A stretch of DNA of 48,679 nt from contig NZ_JBHFQG010000030.1 of the NCBI RefSeq assembly GCF_041949975.1, positions 1-48,679 of the forward strand, given 5' to 3'. Below are positions 17,251 through 24,979 of this stretch, piece by piece. The notes under the pieces are model-generated. The model was not told where the DNA came from, made no database searches, and was given only the letters and a program-made list of their open reading frames with translations. A program made the translations under genes and the position numbers. This stretch comes from Alteribacillus sp041949975. Its GTDB lineage: Bacteria > Bacillota > Bacilli > Bacillales > Marinococcaceae. Each line of letters opens with the position of its first letter. The stretch's first letter is position 1.

Positions 17251-18279
17251 TTAAACTTCAGATAGTTTTGTTTTCAATTTTTTATATTCTTCCAATACCT
17301 CAAAAAAACTATTTTCCGCTACACCATACTGCTCTGTAAGAAAAGAGGCTTCAGCCTCAAATCCAGTCTGAACTGCCGCTTCAAAATGAAGAACTGCAGC
17401 CAATGATTCAATCTGCACAGAAGGTGGAAAGGGATAATAATACAACAATATTTCCTTTAGCAAATGGTCAGCGTTTTCTAACAGAACTGGGTCTTTATGC
17501 TCAAGAGCTTCTTCTAATAATTGTGATGACTTTATGTAAGAGGTGCTTTTCTCTATGGGCAGAAGGGCGGCTGGCGAAAATTCTCCTTTGCGGTCTAATT
17601 TTTCTACCCACACATTTTTTTCTATTTTCCAATCTTTCAATAAAAGTAGCAGAAAACTCTGCATGAGAGGAGAGGACTTTTGATCAGCAAGCAAATTCTC
17701 TATCACCGGTAAAGCTTGTTCCGGCCCATGCTTTCTCAATTCACCAAGTGCTGCAAGCTTCTGTTCCGAGCTTCCATTTAGGAGTCGTTCCTGCCATTCT
17801 TCTATGCTGATTTCTGAGGTTTCTGGTAAGTCTTCTTCCTTTAATTCAAGTTGCTGTGTTTCATTATCAGCCATATGCCTAGAAAGTTCTAAGAGCTCAA
17901 AAAGCTGCTCTGCCATTCGGGCAGGAAATTGATCTTCTGCTTGTACAGCCTCTAAAACGGTAACAACTTTCCCATATTCTCCAAGCTGCGCCAGAATGGA
18001 AACATATACTTGCAATACTTCAAAATAATCTCCTAAGGCTTTTTGCATCATGTTTTCTGCCCATGCCTTGCCTTCCTTAAAACGGCCGGTATCTGCGTAA
18101 GCAAGCAGCAGACAATAGGAAGCTTCTTCATGATCCGGATCATGCTGTAAAGCTTCTAAGAAATACTCCAGTGCTTTTTGCTTATCCCCTTCTTTTAATT
18201 CTTTCAGCCCTTCATTAACCAGTCTGTCTGCTGATCCAGGAAAAGGGACGATATTATTGTTGGAGCCTTCCCTCTTCAT
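17251..18279 (-). CDS. TPR-repeat protein (YsoA-like)
   Basis: A 342-residue cytosolic protein with tetratricopeptide-type helical repeats near the N terminus, such as GLKELKEGDKQKALEYFLEA and LQHDPDHEEASYCLLLAYA. A long helical C-terminal region without catalytic motifs follows. B. subtilis has the TPR gene ysoA in the same place between tig and leuD. The function is unknown. AGGAGG lies 7 nt before the ATG. It is followed by tig about 140 bp downstream and preceded by the leuD terminator, so it is probably a separate transcription unit. Confidence 0.85.
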   Translation of the reverse strand: MKREGSNNNIVPFPGSADRLVNEGLKELKEGDKQKALEYFLEALQHDPDHEEASYCLLLAYADTGRFKEGKAWAENMMQKALGDYFEVLQVYVSILAQLGEYGKVVTVLEAVQAEDQFPARMAEQLFELLELSRHMADNETQQLELKEEDLPETSEISIEEWQERLLNGSSEQKLAALGELRKHGPEQALPVIENLLADQKSSPLMQSFLLLLLKDWKIEKNVWVEKLDRKGEFSPAALLPIEKSTSYIKSSQLLEEALEHKDPVLLENADHLLKEILLYYYPFPPSVQIESLAAVLHFEAAVQTGFEAEASFLTEQYGVAENSFFEVLEEYKKLKTKLSEV

Positions 18280-18322
18280 CCCGTGTCCTCCTTATTCCAG
18301 TACGACAAACTGTTCTGTAATT

Positions 18323-18350
18323 AAGAAGGCGGCCCTTGACAGGCCGCCTT
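18323..18350 (-). terminator. Terminator of the ilv-leu operon
   Basis: AAGGCGGCC and GGGCCGCCTT form a GC-rich stem just past the leuD stop, followed by the short T-rich CTTAATT on the minus strand. Confidence 0.65.
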
Positions 18351-18355
18351 CCTGT

Positions 18356-18943
18356 TTATACATTCATCTTCTCTTCGTACTGGGCAATCTCATCCTCATA
18401 CTGGAGTGTGAGACTGATCTCATCCCAACCATTTAAAAGCATTTCTTTCCAGTATGGATCTATTTCGAAGCTTGCTTCAAAACCACGATCGTCCGTAATT
18501 TTTTGGTTTTGAAGATCGACGGTTACTTCATATACTTCATCTTTCCCATTTTCCATTAGTTTATAAACCTGCTCTTCATCTAATCTTATCGGAAGAATGC
18601 CATTTTTAAAACAGTTATTGTAAAAGATATCTGCAAAGCTGGGAGCAATAATAACACGAAATCCATAATCCTGCAGAGCCCAAGGAGCATGCTCTCTTGA
18701 AGATCCGCAGCCAAAATTATGGTCTGCTATTAAAATAGAAGCATTTTCTGCTTGCGGCTGGTTCAGCTCAAAATTAGGATTATCGTTTCCATTTGCAAGA
18801 AAACGCCAGTCGAAAAAAAGAAATTGTCCAAACCCAGTGCGTTCGACACGTTTTAAGAATTGCTTTGGAATAATTTGGTCTGTATCTACGTTAACACGTG
18901 GCAAAACCCCTGTGTTTCCTTTGTGTTTTATGATAGGTTCCAC
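18356..18943 (-). CDS. leuD: 3-isopropylmalate dehydratase small subunit LeuD
   Basis: Works with LeuC to isomerise 2- and 3-isopropylmalate in leucine synthesis. The 195-residue protein has the swivel-domain motifs NVDTDQIIPKQFLKR, NFGCGSSREHAPWAL and APSFADIFYNNCFKNGILP. I chose the GTG at 18943 (MEPIIKHKG), 6 nt after AAGGTG; the in-frame GTG at 18952 overlaps that ribosome site. It is the last gene of ilvBHC-leuABCD, but about 350 bp separate it from leuC instead of the usual close packing. Confidence 0.96.
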   Translation of the reverse strand: MEPIIKHKGNTGVLPRVNVDTDQIIPKQFLKRVERTGFGQFLFFDWRFLANGNDNPNFELNQPQAENASILIADHNFGCGSSREHAPWALQDYGFRVIIAPSFADIFYNNCFKNGILPIRLDEEQVYKLMENGKDEVYEVTVDLQNQKITDDRGFEASFEIDPYWKEMLLNGWDEISLTLQYEDEIAQYEEKMNV

Positions 18944-18969
18944 ACTCTTCACCTTCTTTGTTTTGTCTG

Positions 18970-19010
18970 AATTTCAGTCTATTCACGGCAAGCCGTGAAG
19001 CTGAAGCTTT
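18970..19010 (-). other. Nested stem-loop upstream of leuD
   Basis: On the minus strand TTCACGG-CTTG-CCGTGAA is a perfect 7-bp hairpin, nested inside TTCAG/CTGAA arms, about 30 nt before the leuD ribosome site. It lacks a T-run, so it is not an obvious terminator. It could be an mRNA processing or stability element. Confidence 0.4.
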
Positions 19011-19063
19011 TCTATTATTGTCCAGCTTAGCTCCAAAGAGAAAAGGATCCTCTGCTAAAGGGG

Positions 19064-19146
19064 GAACGTTGACGCACAGGACGTGCTAATGTCGCCAATG
19101 CCACAGGACGCGGCGTTTTTGGCGACGAGTTCACAACGAGAAGTCA
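19064..19146. repeat. Interspersed hairpin repeat, copy 1 (head part)
   Basis: About 83 bp closely matching 46170-46255, including GACGCACAGGA, GTGCTAATGTCGCCAATG and GGCGTTTTTGGCGACGAG. It contains GTCGCCAA...TTGGCGAC inverted arms and the small GCAC-AGGAC-GTGC hairpin. It lies between leuC and leuD. The sequence to its right differs from copy 2. Confidence 0.75.
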
Positions 19147-19225
19147 GCCCATCCAGGGCAAGTCAGTTCGACGTTGTCACAGGAGGTGACGCTCTTAGTC
19201 AAACATCCTAATTCTGTTTCAGTCA

Positions 19226-19253
19226 TAAAAGGCAAAGATCGGCCTTTTTTGCC
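19226..19253 (-). terminator. Weak hairpin just after leuC
   Basis: On the minus strand AAAGGC and GCCTTTT flank a short loop about 50 nt past the leuC stop. The arms are short and the T-run is brief, so any termination before leuD would be partial. Confidence 0.3.
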
Positions 19254-19298
19254 TGAAGAACATTTACCTGTCAAGGCTTTTCGGGGAGCGGAAGCTTT

Positions 19299-20717
19299 CT
19301 ATTTCACTGCTGGTTCTTTTAGGGTTCTGATATCAACGAATTTACCATTAACTGCAGCAGCTGCTGCCATAGCAGGACTTACAAGGTGAGTTCTTGCCCC
19401 TTTCCCTTGGCGGCCTTCGAAGTTTCGGTTAGACGTTGAAGCACAGCGCTCCCCTTCAGGAACAAAGTCAGGATTCATGCTTAAACACATGCTGCATCCG
19501 GATTCACGCCAATCAAACCCTGCTTCTGTAAAGATCTTATCAAGGCCTTCTTTTTCTGCTTGCAGCTTGACTTTTTGGGATCCCGGTACTACCATCGCCC
19601 GCACTCCGTCTGCTACTTTGCGCCCTTCTGCAACTTTCGCTGCGGCGCGAAGGTCACTAATACGAGCGTTCGTACAGGAACCGATAAATACGTGCTGAAT
19701 AGCAATATCTGTCATTTTCGTTCCTGGCTTCAAATCCATATATTCTAAGGATTGTTCAATAGCTTTTCTGCCGGCATTAGAATCTGCTTCGTCGGGAGAA
19801 GGAACAGTGCCGCCAACTCCAACACCCTGAGATGGATTTGTGCCCCAGGTTACCATTGGTTCAATTTCACTGCTGTCAATTTCCACTACAGCATCATATT
19901 CTGCACCTTCATCCGTAGCAAGTTCCTGCCACTCTTTAACTTTTTGCTCAAACGCTTCCCCTGAAGGAACTTTTTCGCGTCCTTCAAGATAATCAAACGT
20001 TACTTGGTCTGGACTGATAAGTCCCGCTCTTGCACCAGCTTCGATAGACATATTACATATAGTCATTCTTTCTTCCATAGTTAGACCGCTTATTGCTTCG
20101 CCAGTATATTCAAGAACGTAGCCTGTTCCAAAATCCACACCATATTTTGCAATAATTGCGAGAATAATATCTTTAGCTGTTACTCCAGGAGCCAAACGGC
20201 CGTTGATGCGAACTTCCATCGTTTTCGGCTTCGACTGCCATAATGTTTGAGTTGCAAGGCTATGTTCTACTTCACTTGTGCCAATACCAAAAGCTAGTGC
20301 ACCAAAAGCGCCGTGTGTAGAAGTATGACTGTCGCCGCACACGATCGTTTTACCAGGCTGAGTCAAGCCGAGTTCAGGCCCGATAATATGAACGATCCCA
20401 TTGTTTGGGCTGTCTAAATCAGCTACTTCAATGCCAAATTCTTCACAGTTTTTAGACAAGGTGTCCATTTGTTTTTTTGCAATAGCATCAGTAATGGACA
20501 CGCGATTTTCTGTAGGTACATTATGGTCCATTGTGGCAAACGTCAAATCCGGACGGCGGACTTTTCTTCCGCTAAGACGCAGACCTTCAAAGGCCTGGGG
20601 AGAAGTAACCTCGTGAACCATTTGCAAATCAATATATAACAAGTCTGGTTTACCTGGCTCTGAGTGAACTGTATGATTCTCCCAAATTTTCTCAATAATC
20701 GTTTTTGGATGTTTCAT
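19299..20717 (-). CDS. leuC: 3-isopropylmalate dehydratase large subunit LeuC
   Basis: Aconitase-family subunit carrying the [4Fe-4S] cluster. The 472-residue protein shows DHNVPTENR, GDSHTSTHGAFGALAFGIG and the cluster cysteines in FIGSCTNARISDLR and SGCSMCLSMNPD. RCASTSNRNFEGRQG near the C terminus binds substrate. GAGGGAAG precedes the ATG. leuB lies 31 bp upstream in the operon. The length and motifs are complete. Confidence 0.98.
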   Translation of the reverse strand: MKHPKTIIEKIWENHTVHSEPGKPDLLYIDLQMVHEVTSPQAFEGLRLSGRKVRRPDLTFATMDHNVPTENRVSITDAIAKKQMDTLSKNCEEFGIEVADLDSPNNGIVHIIGPELGLTQPGKTIVCGDSHTSTHGAFGALAFGIGTSEVEHSLATQTLWQSKPKTMEVRINGRLAPGVTAKDIILAIIAKYGVDFGTGYVLEYTGEAISGLTMEERMTICNMSIEAGARAGLISPDQVTFDYLEGREKVPSGEAFEQKVKEWQELATDEGAEYDAVVEIDSSEIEPMVTWGTNPSQGVGVGGTVPSPDEADSNAGRKAIEQSLEYMDLKPGTKMTDIAIQHVFIGSCTNARISDLRAAAKVAEGRKVADGVRAMVVPGSQKVKLQAEKEGLDKIFTEAGFDWRESGCSMCLSMNPDFVPEGERCASTSNRNFEGRQGKGARTHLVSPAMAAAAAVNGKFVDIRTLKEPAVK

Positions 20718-20748
20718 CGTTCTTCCCTCGCTTTACATTAAGCTGTTC

Positions 20749-21822
20749 TTATTTCAAAGCTTCTAAGACTTTTTCTAGCATTTCGTCTGTCGAGAGAATA
20801 GTTTCTCCCTCTTTTGCAATATCTCCAGTACGATGGCCGTCCGTTAACACTTTGGATACTGCTCTGTCGACCGCTGCAGCTTCTTCATGCATATCAAATG
20901 AATATTTAAGCATCATCGCAGCTGAAGAAATTGCAGCAAGCGGATTGGCTTTTCCTTCTCCAGCAATATCTGGAGCAGAACCGTGTACTGGTTCATATAG
21001 ACCAGGAGCTTCACTTCCAATGCTCGCAGATGGAAGCATTCCTAATGAACCAGTCAGCATAGATGCTTCGTCACTTAAAATATCACCAAACATATTTTCT
21101 GTCACAATAACATCAAACTGTTTAGGATCACGAATCAATTGCATTGCTGCATTGTCTACCAGTATATGTTCCAGTTCAACTTCAGGGAAGTCTTTGCTTA
21201 CTTCTTCTGCTGTTTCTCTCCATAACCTGCTGGACTCTAATACATTTGCTTTATCAACTGATGTTAACTGCTTTCTGCGAACCTTTGCTAATTCAAACGC
21301 ACGGCGGACTATACGTTCGATTTCAGATTTTTTATACTGTAATGTATCTACCGCAGCTTCTTCTCCGTCTACTTCTAGACGCTCCTGGGGTTCTCCAAAA
21401 TAAAGACCTCCAGTCAGTTCACGAACAATCATTAAATCTACATTGTCAACTACTTCTTTTCGAAGAGTAGAAGAATCTGTTAAACTTTCATGCCCTGTCA
21501 CAGGACGAAGATTGGCAAACAAATTTAATGCTTTGCGAAGACCAAGCAGGCCTTTTTCAGGGCGTTTGTGGCCGGGCAGGTTATCCCACTTGGGTCCTCC
21601 TACCGCGCCCAGTAAAACACCATCGCTTTTTAAGCATGTATCAATTGTTTCCTGGGGGAGGGGGGTATCGTTTTTATCAATAGAAGCTCCCCCAATATCT
21701 GCGTATTCATATTCAAATTGATGACCATATAATTCCGCTGTCTTATCAAGTACGGCAGTCGTTGCTTTTACAACTTCGAGGCCGATTCCGTCACCTGGAA
21801 GTACCGTAATTGTTTTATTCAT
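20749..21822 (-). CDS. leuB: 3-isopropylmalate dehydrogenase LeuB
   Basis: NAD-dependent oxidative decarboxylation of 3-isopropylmalate. The 357-residue protein contains TVLPGDGIGLEVV, the arginine-bearing LLGLRKALNLFANLRP, MIVRELTGGLYFGEP, and ENMFGDILSDEASMLTGSLG. The NAD-binding EPVHGSAPDIAGEGKANP is also present. GGGAGAGG lies before the ATG. It sits between leuA (45 bp upstream) and leuC. Confidence 0.98.
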   Translation of the reverse strand: MNKTITVLPGDGIGLEVVKATTAVLDKTAELYGHQFEYEYADIGGASIDKNDTPLPQETIDTCLKSDGVLLGAVGGPKWDNLPGHKRPEKGLLGLRKALNLFANLRPVTGHESLTDSSTLRKEVVDNVDLMIVRELTGGLYFGEPQERLEVDGEEAAVDTLQYKKSEIERIVRRAFELAKVRRKQLTSVDKANVLESSRLWRETAEEVSKDFPEVELEHILVDNAAMQLIRDPKQFDVIVTENMFGDILSDEASMLTGSLGMLPSASIGSEAPGLYEPVHGSAPDIAGEGKANPLAAISSAAMMLKYSFDMHEEAAAVDRAVSKVLTDGHRTGDIAKEGETILSTDEMLEKVLEALK

Positions 21823-21867
21823 TTATTTCCTCTCCCTTGTGCTTCCCATTGATTGCTGTAAGTAGAA

Positions 21868-23415
21868 CTAAACATGAATTTTTTCTGTTTGTGGACGCGG
21901 CCATTTTTTGCGATTCAGCACACGGTTGACAGAGTTAATATAAGCTCGTGCCGAAGCTTCTAACACATCATTGGCAGTACCGCGGCCGGAAGCTTCTTCT
22001 CCGTCATACTCAATCTGAACATAAACTTCTGCTAATGCATCACGTCCGCCTGTAATGGACTGAATGCGGTAATCTTTAAGTTTAATTTCTCCGCCGATAA
22101 TCCGCTCAATGGTATTGTAAACAGCTTCTACGCTGCCTGATCCTGTAGCTGCTTCCTGAAGAATCTCTCCCTCTGGATTCTGGATCGTCACTGTAGCGGT
22201 TGGAATATTGTTTGTACCGTAATTTACTTGAAGTGCTTCTACTTCATAGTATTTAACCGCTTCTCCAGCTTTTTCCTCAGTCATAAGAGCGAAAATATCT
22301 TCATCGGTGATTTCTTTCTTTTTATCTGCCAGGCTTTTGAAAGCTTTAAATACTTTGTTAATTTCTTCTTCTGTGGCGTTATAGCCAAGTGCCTGAACTT
22401 TTTCTTTAAAAGCATGACGCCCGGAAAGTTTTCCAAGAACCATTCGATTGGCGCTTACTCCAACGAGATCCGGAGTAATAATTTCATAAGTGGATTTTTC
22501 TTTTAACACACCATCCTGGTGAATGCCGGATTCGTGGGCGAAAGCATTTTCTCCCACTACTGCTTTATTATTTGGAACAACCATTCCTGTTAGTTTACTA
22601 ACAAGGCTGCTGGTCCGTTTAATTTCATTTAACGTCAATCCAGTTTCAGCTTTATAAAAATCGTTTCTTATTTTCAATGCGACAGCTATTTCTTCTAGTG
22701 AGGCGTTTCCTGCTCGTTCACCGATTCCGTTAATAGTGCACTCCACCTGACCAGCACCAGATTCTATAGCTGCTAATGAATTGGATACCGCCATTCCAAG
22801 ATCATCATGGCAGTGCGCTGAAAGAACCGCCTTATCAATGTTTGGAACTGTATCTCTCAAGTACGTGAACATGTGGCGGATTTCTTCTTGAGTGATAAAC
22901 CCGACTGTATCAGGAAGATTTATCACTTCAGCCCCTGCATCAATGACTTTTTCGATAATTCTGGCTAAAAAGTCAAGATCAGACCGGCAGGCATCCTCTG
23001 CTGACCATTGTAAGTGAGGAAATCTTTGTTTTGCATATTTAACCGAATCTACAGCATTTTCTATTACTTGATCTGGTGTCATGCGAAGTTTATGAGTCAT
23101 GTGGATCGGAGAGGTAGCGATAAATACGTGAAGTCTTGGTTCCTCTCCGCCTTTCAACGCTTCCCACGCCGCATCGATTTCATTTTTCTTAGATCGGGAA
23201 AGACCAGTAACAGAGCTTCCTTTTACCGTTTCGGCAATTGTTTTCACCGATTGGAAATCTCCTTCAGAAGCAGCCGGGAAACCGGCCTCGATGATGTCCA
23301 CACCGAGGCATTCCAGCTGTGAAGCAATTTGAAGCTTTTCTTCAAGGTTCAAATTTACACCAGGAGATTGTTCCCCATCACGAAGCGTCGTGTCAAAAAC
23401 GTTAATTTTTCGCAC
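21868..23415 (-). CDS. leuA: 2-isopropylmalate synthase LeuA
   Basis: Condenses acetyl-CoA with 2-ketoisovalerate, the first committed leucine step. The 515-residue protein has the HMGL-type barrel (VFDTTLRDGEQSPGVNLN, metal-binding SAHCHDDLGMAVSN, GIGERAGNASLEE). It also has the C-terminal LeuA regulatory domain where leucine inhibits in the family (GSGSVEAVYNTIERI ... YVQIEYDGEEASGRG). The GTG at 23415 (MRKINVFDTT) follows AAAAGGAGTGG; a frame extending to 23448 adds eleven residues lying in ilvC and covering that site. The start overlaps the ilvC end by 14 nt. Confidence 0.97.
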   Translation of the reverse strand: MRKINVFDTTLRDGEQSPGVNLNLEEKLQIASQLECLGVDIIEAGFPAASEGDFQSVKTIAETVKGSSVTGLSRSKKNEIDAAWEALKGGEEPRLHVFIATSPIHMTHKLRMTPDQVIENAVDSVKYAKQRFPHLQWSAEDACRSDLDFLARIIEKVIDAGAEVINLPDTVGFITQEEIRHMFTYLRDTVPNIDKAVLSAHCHDDLGMAVSNSLAAIESGAGQVECTINGIGERAGNASLEEIAVALKIRNDFYKAETGLTLNEIKRTSSLVSKLTGMVVPNNKAVVGENAFAHESGIHQDGVLKEKSTYEIITPDLVGVSANRMVLGKLSGRHAFKEKVQALGYNATEEEINKVFKAFKSLADKKKEITDEDIFALMTEEKAGEAVKYYEVEALQVNYGTNNIPTATVTIQNPEGEILQEAATGSGSVEAVYNTIERIIGGEIKLKDYRIQSITGGRDALAEVYVQIEYDGEEASGRGTANDVLEASARAYINSVNRVLNRKKWPRPQTEKIHV

Positions 23416-24424
23416 TACCCACCACTCCTTTTGATTTTCCTTTGACAAACGGCATCATTTCACGCAATTCACGGCCTACTTCTTCGATCAAGTGATTGTT
23501 TTCACGGTCGTTTGTAGCATTAAATTCTGGACGGTTGGCCTGGTTTTCAAGAATCCATCCTTTTGCAAAGCGGCCTGTTTGGATATCAGTAAGGATATCA
23601 CGCATAGCATCCTTTGTATCTTCGGTGATAACACGAGGTCCTGCTTGGAAGTCACCCCATTGAGCAGTGTCAGAGATGGAGTAGCGCATGCCTTCGAGAC
23701 CGCCTTCGTACATTAGGTCAACAATCAATTTTAATTCATGCAGACATTCAAAGTAAGCAACTTCCGGCTGATAGCCTGCTTCCACCAATGTTTCAAAACC
23801 TGCTTTCACAAGTGCAGAAGTACCACCGCAAAGAACAGCCTGCTCACCAAACAAATCTGTTTCTGTCTCTTCCTGGAATGTAGTTTCCATAATTCCTGCA
23901 CGGCCAGCACCAATTTGTTTTGCGTAAGCCAGTGCCACATCTTTTGTTTGACCGCTTGCATCCTGGTAAACGGCGATAAGTGCCGGTACACCAGCGCCAT
24001 CTTCAAAGGTGCGTCGAACAATGTGTCCCGGACCTTTAGGAGCTACCATGAATACATCCACATCAGATGGAGGTACGATTTGGTTAAAGTGAATATTAAA
24101 ACCGTGCGCAAATACTAATGCTTTTCCAGCTGATAATTCTGGTTCAATTTCATTTTTATAAATAGTCGGCTGAAGTTCATCCGGAAGCAAAATCATAATA
24201 ACGTCTGCTTTTGCAGTAGCATCTCTAACTGTTAACACTTCAAAACCGTCTTCTTCTGCTTTTGTCCAGGATTTACCTTGACGAAGTCCGATAACTACTT
24301 CTACGCCGCTTTCTCTCAAGTTTTGAGCGTGTGCGTGTCCTTGAGACCCATAACCTACGACAGCTACTGTTTTCCCTTGTAAAACTCCTTCGTTTACGTC
24401 TCCGTTATAAAATACTTTTGCCAT
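23402..24424 (-). CDS. ilvC: Ketol-acid reductoisomerase IlvC
   Basis: NADPH-dependent isomeroreductase of valine, isoleucine and pantothenate synthesis. The 340-residue class I enzyme shows VAVVGYGSQGHAHAQNLRESG for cofactor binding, HGFNIHF, VAPKGPGHIVRR, and the Mg-binding EETETDLFGEQAVLCGG in the knotted C-terminal domain. AAAGGAGAGAG precedes the ATG. ilvH is 33 bp upstream and leuA overlaps downstream. Confidence 0.98.
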   Translation of the reverse strand: MAKVFYNGDVNEGVLQGKTVAVVGYGSQGHAHAQNLRESGVEVVIGLRQGKSWTKAEEDGFEVLTVRDATAKADVIMILLPDELQPTIYKNEIEPELSAGKALVFAHGFNIHFNQIVPPSDVDVFMVAPKGPGHIVRRTFEDGAGVPALIAVYQDASGQTKDVALAYAKQIGAGRAGIMETTFQEETETDLFGEQAVLCGGTSALVKAGFETLVEAGYQPEVAYFECLHELKLIVDLMYEGGLEGMRYSISDTAQWGDFQAGPRVITEDTKDAMRDILTDIQTGRFAKGWILENQANRPEFNATNDRENNHLIEEVGRELREMMPFVKGKSKGVVGSAKN

Positions 24425-24457
24425 GATTCATCTCTCTCCTTTAATGTAATTAATTTT

Positions 24458-24979
24458 TTAATTGATAATAGAATATTTGGGGCTTTCAAAAACACTTTTC
24501 TTTGTTCCCCGTTTAAAGGCGGTAATGCCTGTACGGGCTAATTCTTTGATCCCGTATGGTTTCAGAAGGTCTATTAATGCTTCGACCTTTTGCTGGTCAC
24601 CAGTTACCTGCAGGGTTACACTTTCTCTGCCTACATCAACAATCGATGCGCGGAAAGGTTCTGCGAGAGCGGATATTTCTCCGCGATGCTGCGGAGCAGC
24701 TACAACTTTTATAAGAGCCAGCTCTCTTGCAACGATCGCATCATCGGTAATATCCCGCACTTTCAATACATCTACTTGTTTGTTCAACTGCTTAATAACC
24801 TGGTCCAGACCGCGGTGGTCATCGACATTAACGACAAATGTCATTCTTGAAACAGTTGGGTTTTCCGTCATTCCAACGGTAATGCTTTCAATGTTAAAAT
24901 GCCTGCGGGCAAACAATCCAGTTATTCTATTCATTACTCCAGATGTGTTGTTTACTGTCGCTATAATGGTTCGCTTCAC
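24458..24979 (-). CDS. ilvH: Acetolactate synthase small (regulatory) subunit IlvH
   Basis: A 173-residue regulatory partner of IlvB, with an N-terminal ACT domain (TIIATVNNTSGVMNRITGLF, FNIESITVGMT) that binds valine in the family, and a C-terminal ALS small-subunit domain. The GTG start overlaps the ilvB stop by 4 nt (GTGA) and uses GGAGGGG inside ilvB, which implies coupled, stoichiometric translation. Some authors name it ilvN. Confidence 0.97.
   Translation of the reverse strand: MKRTIIATVNNTSGVMNRITGLFARRHFNIESITVGMTENPTVSRMTFVVNVDDHRGLDQVIKQLNKQVDVLKVRDITDDAIVARELALIKVVAAPQHRGEISALAEPFRASIVDVGRESVTLQVTGDQQKVEALIDLLKPYGIKELARTGITAFKRGTKKSVFESPKYSIIN

Noticed and set aside
19174..19389. 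71-codon plus-strand frame between leuD and leuC
   Set aside because: Its 3' half is antisense to leuC and its 5' half lies in repeat-derived intergenic sequence; no domain.
20705..21403. 232-codon plus-strand open frame
   Set aside because: It lies antisense to leuB, which is complete with all its motifs. The product is serine-rich in the way reverse-strand shadows are, and it has no recognisable domain.
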